Source of the DNA: Xiphydria camelus
Lineage: Eukaryota; Arthropoda; Insecta; Hymenoptera; Xiphydriidae
Length of the DNA: 64,000 bases
Reading direction: 5' to 3'
Assembly (NCBI GenBank): GCA_963678675.1
Contig: OY783194.1
Coordinates: 10,880,607 to 10,944,606, forward strand
The position numbers were made by a program, and so were the translations under genes. This document shows positions 45,192 through 54,073 of this stretch, piece after piece (within the stretch, counting starts at the first letter, position 1; every line of letters starts with the position of its first letter). The notes beneath the pieces were generated by a model, which worked only from the letters and a program-made list of their open reading frames with translations, had not been told where the DNA came from and made no database searches.

Positions 45192-45594
45192 TACAGGATG
45201 TTATGCAGGTCGATGCAAACCTTATATGAGCTGATAGAATACCTCATTTAGAACCTATTTAGCCACAGTTACCTTAGTACAAACTCTGATAGTTTTCGAG
45301 CTATTCGCCAATGAAAGAATGAAGATAATAACTCTTACATTCATTTTTTCAGTTTGAATTCTTGCTCTAATCTGTATTTTTCTATTTAATATGGTAAGGA
45401 TTGTCTAAAAACGAAGTAGAGATTAATAATATCATTTTAACACATTGAAAACGGGTGAAAACATTATCACTTTTTTGCGAATAGCTCGAAAATTATCAGA
45501 CTTTGTACTAAGGTAACTGTGGCTAAATAGGTTCTAAATGAGGTATTCTATCAGCTCATATAAGGTTTGCATCGACCTGCATAACACCCTGTAT
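45192..45594. mobile_element. MITE family A, copy 2
   Basis: ATACAGGATGTTATGCAGGT at 45191 and the complement ending CACCCTGTA near 45593. The interior is inverted relative to the copy at 18538-18956. TA borders both ends. Confidence 0.8.
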
Positions 45595-46002
45595 AATATA
45601 TTCTCTCACATACATTTGATGGCGTATGCGTGTGGTCGCATTTGTGTACGCATTTCCGATCATCGCCGAGCAGTCGACGATGAAAGCCGAAATATATCTC
45701 ACACATTCAATGGCGCGTGTATGTTTGATCACATCTATGTACACACATTTCCGATCATGGCCGACTATCGCCGAAGATTGCCGGAATTTTTGTGACATTT
45801 TGACATATAGATATCGGCCGAGAAATCTAAAATTCTCGAGTTTTAGGCGGGAGGGGCGTGGCATACAAATTTCTATCGGTTCTACCACGAACGCCTTGGT
45901 TTTTGCTGGTTTCTTGTTTACGCAAATAAATTCTCCAACTCTTGAACCACTTGTATACATTTTGTCGCAATTTTTTGTTTATATTAATCATGCTTTTTTA
46001 AG
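45595..46002. other. Non-coding with a diverged duplication of about 105 bp
   Basis: Two similar stretches with TTTCCGATCATCGCCGA (about 45652) and TTTCCGATCATGGCCGA (about 45749), each preceded by CACATACATTTGATGGCG-like words. Nothing coding that I can name. Confidence 0.4.
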
Positions 46003-46462
46003 ATGGCGTCAACGAGAGAAAATTATTGCGTTACATGAGCTTGGAAAGCGCAACTGTGAGATCGCCCGGTCGCTTCATATCGCTCGTTCACTGGTCAGCC
46101 AGGCGATCAAACGGTTCAAGGAACTTGGCAACAGTAAGGGCCGTCCTAGAGGAGGCTCGAAACGTACCGTCCGGATCCCTCAGCAGCTGAAAATCATCCG
46201 AAAGCACTTTCCGGGTTTCATTACCTCCCAAAAATGGCCGCCCTACTCGCCCGAACTCAACCCTCTGGACTACAGCGTGTGGTCGATTTTGGAGGCCAGA
46301 GCTTGTGCTAAACCTCATAAAAATTTGGAGGCGCTAAAGCATTCCCTACGCCGGGAGTGGGACGGTATCTCGTTGGAAGAGTTGCGTGCCACGGCTCAAA
46401 ATTTTTGTACGCGTTTGAGGCTCTGTGTGGCAGCTAAAGGAGGGCACTTTGAAACCAATTAA
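46003..46462 (+). pseudogene. Tc1/mariner transposase with the catalytic core deleted
   Basis: An N-terminal helix-turn-helix (REKIIALHELGKRNCEIARS, then VSQAIKRFKELGN) and GRPRGGSKRTVRIPQQLKII are joined in frame to KWPPYSPELNPLDYSVWSIL, the block around the third catalytic aspartate, and the tail CTRLRLCVAAKGGHFETN. The first two aspartates are missing. The frame is nevertheless open to 46462; the natural ATG at 46003 is one base out of phase. The right TIR may be CACTTTGACCTAGTCACCCT near 46557-46576; I do not find its partner. Confidence 0.75.
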
Positions 46463-47211
46463 ATATGTGATGTGGAGGACTATTAGTTATTGTTTTTTGT
46501 TGACAGAATTTGTTTTTTCATTAAAATAAAAATTTTACGGGCAAAAATGTTGTATACACTTTGACCTAGTCACCCTGTAGTACCATGGTACCATGATGAT
46601 TGTACAATCATTTTAGTATGTAGGTATATAAAACAATGTTTGATGATGACGTCATTCCCGATAGGTATATTATCTTTTGAAGTGAAACTTCTTTGCTGAG
46701 GGTACTAAAAGCGCGCTCGATGCAACGAAAAAACCGTAACGAAACCCACACACTCCAGCGCTACCGTACGTGCCTCACTCATACAGCGATCTCGACCCTG
46801 TCCCATTACACTACTCTCGACTCTGCCCCATCCCACCGCTCTCCAACCTTCCCCATTCCACCGCTCACGACCGAGCCACTGTCTACTAACTGTTGACTAA
46901 AGCTATGTGTCGACTTTGCGAGGCTGGATCGCGAGGCCGCGCGCGTGAAAGGATGTACAGTAATGCACGGTGGTTACTCGAGAAAGGTCGCGACTCCGAT
47001 CGCAGACTACACGAGCTCCGTATGGCCGGCCACTCGGCGCGGTAAAATCCGGAAAACTAAAAATGCGACAAACGAAATACAAACAACTCACAACTAACTC
47101 TGCGCCCTCTAGTCTGGCTTCTCATATCATCTTACGGATACGCCAAAAAAAGGATCCTAAACGCTAGATTTATGCGCGCGCGCGCGCGCGTGTGTGTGTG
47201 TAATAAAATTA
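46463..47211. other. Non-coding; C-rich direct repeats and a GC/GT microsatellite
   Basis: Repeated words CTCTCGACTCTGCCCCA / CTCTCCAACCTTCCCCA (46810-46870) form a decayed tandem array. A (GC)n(GT)n run lies at 47174-47202. TGATGACGTCAT near 46645 is a CRE-like palindrome. It may be the promoter region of the frame at 47212. Confidence 0.4.
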
Positions 47212-47600
47212 TTATGGCAAAAACAGGAAAACAACGGGCAAAAGAGTCTCGTGACAGGCAACGTGTAAAGAAAGCGATAACGAAAGCGATGACGAAGGCA
47301 ATAGCTAAAACTGGTACAGAACGAAGTCGAGAATCGAGAGAGAGATTTAAATTAGCACAATCAAATAGTGATGTATCTGATAATAATCAACACCATTCCA
47401 CAACAATGAAGAATGCAGAAGATTTTCAAGTTCAAGAACATGATATTCCTTACACTGCATTTCATGCACATAAAAAAACAAAACGTGTGGCGGCCACACG
47501 CGGAAGAAGTGAAACTTCGATACCAGTTTCTCTGAATTTGATTCCGGTGGTATTAGTTTCAATTGGCTCTATACAAGTCTTTTACAATGCTTCTTCGTAG
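47212..47600 (+). CDS. Basic N-terminus of a transposon-type protein, ending in a hairpin
   Basis: ATG at 47212 (after TAAAATTATT) starts MAKTGKQRAKESRDRQRVKK and goes on through KTGTERSRESRERFKLAQSN, a basic type of N-terminus common in insect transposon proteins. The last third of the frame is encoded by the left arm of a long hairpin (47474-47695) and ends in its loop. So the coding sequence has been cut and folded back on itself. It could belong to the composite element 36842-54073. Function unknown. Confidence 0.45.
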
Positions 47601-47695
47601 AGCCAATTGAAACTAATACCACCGGAATCAAATTCAGAGAAACTGGTATCGAAGTTTCACTTCTTCCGCGTGTGGCGGCCACACATTTTGTTTTT
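47474..47695. repeat. Near-perfect hairpin, arms of about 98 bp, 26-base loop
   Basis: The left arm (47474-47571) and right arm (47598-47695) are complementary except for a few bases, e.g. GTGTGGCGGCCACAC against GTGTGGCCGCCACAC. The loop (47572-47597) is TACAAGTCTTTTACAATGCT plus six bases. The arms carry coding sequence of the frame at 47212 and end in A/T runs. Confidence 0.9.
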
Positions 47696-47707
47696 CTTTT
47701 TCATCAA

Positions 47708-48238
47708 ACAATTTTTAAACAATAACAAAAATAAATAAATTTTAACTGTTTGATAAATAAAACCATAAAAAGACGTGAGAGCGGTTTATTTGCATTATCC
47801 CCCAAAACCCACTTATGACTGTTTTTGGTTATCTGCCGTTTTTGAGAGAACCGCTGGGCCTACAGGTACCAGTCTGGTCTCAAATGAAAGCTAATTAAAT
47901 TTACTACAACTTAATTTGTATAATATTTGACGTGGGATGCGTATTTTAGAATATATTTCACAAAATAAGTGACCATTTCGAAAAAATTTCACTTTTTGGA
48001 AAAAATGGCCTATTTTCGAAGAACTGTACCTTGGGATCCAACGGCTGTATAGAGCTCGCCCTGGTCTCAAATTGTAGAAAATGTAGTCTATTTAAGTATG
48101 TAGAGTGACTATACCGGTCAGACCCTTCCTTCACTAAGATATTGAGCAAAAACTGAAAAAAAGTCTGAAAATTTCATGATTTTTTAGGTACACCGCCGCT
48201 CGCACAGCACTTTGGAAATTTCAAATCTGGTTTTTTAA
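47708..48238 (-). repeat. Right arm of the composite element, inner part
   Basis: It is the inverted counterpart of 36900-37410, with the same GGGCCTACAGGTACCAG, GAGCTCGCCCTGGTCTCAAA and GTCAGACCCTTCCTTCACT landmarks. It stops at TTTTTTAA, where the piggyBac element is inserted; it continues at 51183-51212 and 54034-54073. Confidence 0.8.
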
Positions 48239-51182
48239 CCCTTTCGCGACGCGAGGCGGCTGTGAGTGGCCCAACGCGACCCGACGTTAAGGACACGAGG
48301 CGGCTCCGAGTCGCCCAGCGTAGCGCTATTCTTTTCGCGCTTGTGTGTATACCATTTGTTGGAGTATCGACACGGTTAAGGGCTCCATCTAACGGGAAAA
48401 AGACGTACTTCTTGATGGTGTATAGTTTGAGATGCTGGGGAACCGTGGCTTACAGCGACGAGCGGAGGAAGGAAGGGGAAGGGTGGCGCGACGAGTGTCA
48501 ACAATACGTGTTGTGACAGGTTTACTCAAGCGTGTGCCGGCTGTTTTCTTTTGTTTTTTTTTCGCTGTTTTTGCGGATTTATAAGTGTTTTTGAGTGCGT
48601 GGGTTTTTATAAAGTGATAGACTGTTTATTCATGGCAAGTAGAGCCAGGTTGTCACAGGCAGAAATAGAAGCTCTGCTTGATGTGAGTGACGATGATTTT
48701 GTTCCTGATGAAGAATCTGAAAGTGAACTAGATGCATCAGATGAAGATGACAATCTTGATGAAGAGGAGGAAGATGAAGAAAAGAATAATGTACATGCTG
48801 GTGCTGGATGGGATCGGGAAGTGTGGAGAATTATTACTGGGAAAAATGAGGAACCTCTTCCAAAATTCCGTTCAAGCCGGAACGCGCAGGTTTGAGTAAC
48901 GCAGCAGCGAACTGCAAGACTGAGAGAGATTTTTTTGATCTGTTTTTCAACGATGCCCTTCTTAGTGAGATTGTGGAAGAAACAAATCGTTTTACTCAGG
49001 AAAAAATTGAAGCTGCTTCGCCAATTACCCGAAAATCCCAGTGGTATGAATGGGAAGAGGTTAGTTTAGTTGAAATGCGTGTTTTTCTCGGATTTGTGTT
49101 GAATATGGCTCTGAATGAAAATCCACGCATAGAGGACTACTTTTCTCAAGATATTTTGACTCGACAAGAATTCTTTACGTCTATTTTCACCCGTCGCCGT
49201 TTTTTTCAACTATTTCGAGGGCTTCATTTAGCGCCACCCGCCCCCGCCCCCCCCCCCCCCCCAATCGTGAAGGAGGAGATACACGCCAAACTCGAGGTCA
49301 GAAGGTTAGCAACGTAGTAGATCACATCGACCGAAAATGCCGAGAGGTATTTTCCCCTGGACAAGATATCGCCATCGACGAATCCACGATAGGCTTCAAA
49401 GGACGAGTGATATTCAAATGCTACAATCCGCAGAAGCCAACTAAATGGGGTATCCGGGCATACGTCGTCGCGGATTCAGCCACGGGATATATTTCTGGGT
49501 TCGTACCGTACTTTGGCAACCCTACGACGGCAAGCCTTATCCGCCCTGACCTGCCCTTCACATCGCGGATCGTTCTTCATTTGCTCGAGAAAGTGCATGT
49601 CGATTGTCCTGCGGAGGGGCGGCACGTCTTTATAGACCGATTCTATACGGGGGTCGATTTAGCTGAGGAGATATTGAAGAAAAATACGCATATGAGACTG
49701 GAACAGTCATGCCTAACCGCAAAGGTCTTCCAGCGGAGGTAAGTCTATTACCGACGAATTTTGCTAAACTAATTATAATATTTCCCGTACATAAAATATT
49801 TCATTATTTTTACAGGTAAAAGGCAAACAGCTAGCCAAAAAGAAAAAGGGGCATGTCGTCGCGTTGCGGAAAAAGGATGTCGTCGTGGTAGGGTGGAAAG
49901 ACAAACGTCCTGTCCTTGTTTTGACCACCTATCACGGCGATCAAACGCAAATCATTACGCGCCGAAAAGTAGGAGGCGATGAAGAGGAAATCGTGAAACC
50001 GACTGTCGTTTTGGACTATACGGCAAAGATGGGAGGTGTGGATCGTGCTGACCACTTATGCGCATCGTACAATTTTGCCCGGAAGTCCAGGAAATGGTGG
50101 TGAAAGCTGTTTTTTTTGGATTCTTGAGATCGCTATAATTAACTCCTTCATTCTGCTCAACTTGCTGCGTTCACAGAGAGGCCTAAATAAGGTAGATATA
50201 AGCAAATATTCCACAAAAAATACTAATAAATAAAATATATAACCTAATGCATAAATGTTTGTGTATTCCTAGATCGACCATATTGAATTCCGGCGAAACC
50301 TGATAAAACAATTAGTCGGAGACTGGCGCGTCCAACCAAAGCGTAAGCGTCCACGCTCAGCCGAAGGGGACATCGAGCGCATGAGTGGACTTTTCCACGA
50401 AATCGGGAAAGGAAAATCAAAAGACTGCGTTGTTTGCAGTGACCGAAGTAAACCGGGTGGTCGGAAGCAAAGTAATTTTTATTGTGTGGACTGTTCAACA
50501 AACCCGGCATTGCATGTTGAAAAATGTTTTTCAAGATACCACAAATGCAAAAAATTTCGACTGAACTAGTGCCATGTTAGATGCGTTTTTATTAATTTTT
50601 TCTTCGATTTCACGATGTGCCATAGTTATTTTATCCGTACTTTTGTTCCTTCGAATGTGCCTTACAAAGTCTCTTTTGTACCAAAAATATTCGAGTTCAA
50701 AGAATACTCCAGAACAATAGTGGACTGTGTTCTGAAATAAAGGGAAACTATGACGTCATGACCGAAGTTTTATTTATGACCTATAAATCCTGACCTAAAC
50801 CTCCGATAGCAATAATGCGTACACCGATGGAAAGCTTATGAAATTTCTAATAAAATGACGTATAGAAAACGTATTTTCCAAAAACTTTATAGCGACAAAA
50901 ATTAGGAAAAACTTTTTTTTTTCGAAAAAAAAACTAAAAAAACTAAACAGGTTTTTGAACCGGTCTAAAAATATTTAAAATGGAAAAAAGGCACTTCAAA
51001 AGGAATAGGCATGTACCTAGCATCATTAGCTTCATGACTAAAAAAAATGTAACGAGATAACTTGAAAAATAAAGAAGTTATGAGACGAAAACTGGAATAG
51101 TGCACCGCTGCGGTCGGGGGAGCCCTAAAACCAGTGCCTCGGTATCGGCGCGCTTCGGGCGTCAAGCGGAGTTGCGTAAGGG
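48239..51182. mobile_element. piggyBac element with TTAA duplication
   Basis: CCCTTTCGCGACGCGAGGCG starts directly after TTAA (48235-48238). The right end TTGCGTAAGGG is followed by TTAA (51183-51186), so short TIRs CCCTT(T/A)CGC face each other. The uninterrupted arm at about 36900 reads GG..TTTTTTAATATTGG in inverted orientation, giving a single TTAA at the same point. The GAGGCGGCTGTGAGT and GAGGCGGCTCCGAGT words near the left end may be subterminal binding sites. Confidence 0.93.
48632..50569 (+). pseudogene. piggyBac transposase, broken, with probable introns
   Basis: From ATG 48632: an acidic N-terminus (VSDDDFVPDEESESELDASD), then ERDFFDLFFNDALLSEIVEE, DIAIDESTIGFKGRVIF (first D), KWGIRAYVVADSATGY, HVFIDRFYTGVDL (second D), NRKGLPAEV, DYTAKMGGVDRADHL (third D) and the C-terminal zinc finger CVVCSD ... 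FYCVDCS ... CFSRYHKCKKF. All parts are present, but there are frameshifts near 48862, in the C-run at 49240-49262, near 49693 and in the T-run near 50111, plus TGA for arginine at 50101. GT-AG introns at about 49741-49816 and 50190-50271 fit the joined protein. Recently inactivated by the look of it. Confidence 0.88.
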
Positions 51183-51212
51183 TTAATACTGGTTTAAGTC
51201 CTAACAACATAT

Positions 51213-54033
51213 GAGGCGCTCAGAGCTAAAGTGGATCAAGTCCAAAAATATAAAAAAATGAGTTAGTCCCGGATTATTACTCGTTATTAGTGTATCTTTT
51301 CAGAGCCATAGTGAACTAAGTCCCTACTACTGCTGTTCTCTAATAGATGGCATTAGTTGTGTTTAGCCCAGAAAAACTGTCATGTTTTTTCCGTGCTTAA
51401 GTGGATCAAGTCCAATATCGTAGCACGTTGTTTTTGTTTGTGTATTTGTGCACGTGATTTGGTTATTAAGCGTTCTAATAATGGATTTAGATAAATCTGT
51501 GGACTTTCCTGATTCATCAGCAGACTACGTGCCTTCGCAGAATGGATCATCTACTTCAGAAACTGAAGGTAAAGCATGATAAAAATAACAAATTAATACA
51601 ACATAACCTTTTCTAAATGGATTTCTTTTAATTGGTGACTTGTTTTTATTGTTATCTTTTCTGAATTGATTTGGTAGTTTAAGCTGTTTCCACGTTGTTC
51701 ACACTTAATTCTGAAATTTGTGATTTTGGACATGAAAACCTATCGATAAAACTTTATTGTACTTTTTTTTTCATTATAGATAACTCCGATGCAAGCCAGG
51801 TGGAAGAAGCCGAGGAAGAAGCTGTAGCTTCTACGTCATTTGCTCAACCAAGTAGGCTTGTTGAAGAAGATGAGCAGGCAAATAAAAAAAGGGGTAGAAA
51901 ACGAAAGAAAAATGAAGATACCTGGAAAAAAAGGAAAAGACAAAATTTAAGAAACAGTGGACTTGCTTACCATTCAACAAAGGGTAAGGAAATTGCCAAA
52001 AAGTGTTTCACAAATGCACCTTGTAATTGTAAGAAGAAATGTGACCAAAAATTCACTATGGAGGAACGCAAGCGCATATTCGAATCGTTCTGGAAGTTGG
52101 GAGATTTCAGCAAGCAAAATGTGTATATTAGGAGTTCAGTCATGAGTCACACAGTGGATCGTAAACGAATACGAGATGGAAATGGTAATGAAAAGAATGT
52201 TTCGTATTCCTACACCTTAAGGGACGGTGCCAATTCTCAAACGGTGTGCAAAAATTATTTTCTTGGAACCCTTCAGCTAAGCCATGGTAGGGTTTACAGG
52301 TGTATATCAAAGACTGAAATTAATGCTGTGATTGATTCGCGTGGGAGAAATGTGCCATCTAATAAACTCGACGATTCAGATATAGTCGCCCATATCAAAT
52401 CATTTCCAGCGTATCAGAGCCATTACAGCAGGAAAAAAAATCCTGAAAGGAAGTATCTCCACCCTGATTTAAATATCAGAAAAATGTATGACTTGTATGT
52501 TGAGAAATGTCACAGTGAAGGAAAGCAACCTTTGAAACAAAAATTTTACTATCATGTTTTTTCTACCAAGTTCAATTTACATTTTAAAGTTCCTGCAAAA
52601 GATACATGTAGTCGATGTGACGAACTTCAACTGAAGATACTAGCTGAAACAAATAACTTGGAACGGCGCGGAACATTTGAATTAGAAAAAAAACTGCACT
52701 TGGCCAAAGCTTCGCAGGCTAGACAATCTCTGAAAAATGACAAAGCTGCTGCATCTGAAGAATGTTACGTTGCAACATTCGACCTACAGAAGGCTCTTCC
52801 ATATCCAAAACTAACGACATCTCTGGCATACTATAAACGGAATATGTATGTGTATAATTTTGGAATCCATTCTTTTAACAGTGACAATGGGTTTATGCAT
52901 TTATGGGACGAGACAGAAGGAGGAAGAGGATCCCAAGAAGTAGCATGTATGCTTGCCAAACATCTTCGACAAGAGGCTTCAAACCACACACATGTTATTC
53001 TCTACTCGGACTCATGTACTGGCCAAAATCGAAATATCAAAGTCGCCGCTACATTGATGAACTTGGTCTTGGATAATCAGTTGAGCATTAAAACAGTTGA
53101 TCATAAATTTCTGGTTTCTGGTCACTCATTCCTGCCTAACGATCAAGATTTTGGAATAATAGAATCAGCGTCACGAAAATGCATTCAACTCTTCACCCCT
53201 GAAGACTGGATTCATGTGGTCAAGAAAGCGAAGACTAAGAAGCCTTTTGTAGTTGTCAGAGTAGCAACACCTGAAATTTTATCCACCAAAAAGCTTGAAG
53301 ACATGATAGTCAACAGAAAAAAAACTGATGAAGGCTATCCTGTCAAATGGTTGGAAATGAGGTGGATAAGGTTCGAGCGGGAGAAACCTTGGACATTGCA
53401 ATTTAAGACTACCTTGAATGAAGATGTTGCCTTTTCGACAATAAGTATGTCCACCAAAAAGTCCAAATTTGTTGATAATCAAGAGCCGCTGTACAAAACA
53501 CCAAGAGTTGTTACTGACGCAAAGAAAAAAGATATGCTTTCACTTTTACCATTTCTTCCCCCAAACACACACGCCCATTTCAAAAAGCTACGTACAGAAA
53601 CTACCACTAGGTCACAAACATCTCTGAATGGAGAAAATGCAGAGTCAGATAACGACGAACCTATCTTTGATATTATTTAGAACATAATTCCTAACTTTTT
53701 ATTCATTTTTCTAATACATTTGTTGTAAAACTAATAAAAAGTTTCAGTTATCTCTGTTTCGTTTTTATTTGATTGACCTTATGTGAAAAATGATTCAGGG
53801 CCAAAGTGGATCAAGTCCAGTTAATTACGCTTTATAATTCAATTGCAACCTTAATTATTATTTTTTAATTCTCATATTATCACCAATATTTAAGTTACTT
53901 TTCATATTGAAACAATAGCAAGAGAATTAACATCTAAATCACTTTAATATTCAACCGGTGTTAATTAACTTTAACCTCTATTTTCTCAAAACTATAATAT
54001 ATGGACTTGATCCACTTCAGCTCTGAGCGCCTC
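51213..54033. mobile_element. 2.8 kb DNA transposon with intact unusual transposase
   Basis: GAGGCGCTCAGAGCTAAAGT at 51213 is mirrored at the right end (ACTT...GAGCGCCTC at 54033). ATAT stands on both sides; the uninterrupted arm near 36880 has one ATAT, so the duplication is ATAT, or TA if the TIR is read as starting with T. GTGGATCAAGTCC recurs inward (51231, 51390, 53807; inverted 54003), with a related word at 51310. It carries one spliced, uninterrupted gene. Structure and integrity suggest a recent insertion. Confidence 0.9.
51481..53680 (+). CDS. Intact transposase-like protein, 662 residues, two exons
   Basis: Exons 51481-51568 and 51780-53680 join in phase across a GT-AG intron (GGTAAAGC ... 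TTATAG). The start MDLDKSVDFPDSSADYVPSQ is acidic, followed by a basic KKRGRKRKKN region. Cysteine blocks follow: CFTNAPCNCKKKCDQKF and CSRCDEL. The C-terminal half has VATFDLQKALPYPKL, HVILYSDSCTGQNRNIK and LVSGHSFLPNDQDFGIIE; the D, D and D/E spaced as in an RNase H-like DDE core are my inference. I know this order from many insect proteins annotated with domains of unknown function (I think DUF7869), but cannot confirm it here. It lies within TIRs, so a transposase role is likely. Confidence 0.85.
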
Positions 54034-54073
54034 ATATAAAAAATTCAGAACGACCGCACCTTTTGCAAGCACG

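Larger units (their letters stand above)
36842..54073. mobile_element. Composite element bounded by arms of about 0.55 kb
   Basis: CGTGCTTGCAAAAGGTGCGG at 36842 begins a left arm (to about 37410). Its inverted copy runs from about 47708 to 54073 once a piggyBac element (48239-51182) and another transposon (51213-54033) are removed. The order of landmarks is the same in both arms. The left arm leads directly into the gene at 37730-43085, which suggests that gene belongs to the element. No target duplication is visible, so two independent repeat copies in inverted orientation remain possible. Confidence 0.5.

Noticed and set aside
45626..46000. N-terminal extension of the 278-residue frame ahead of the mariner part
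   Set aside because: The extension is duplicated non-coding DNA that happens to be open; the transposase begins near 46003.
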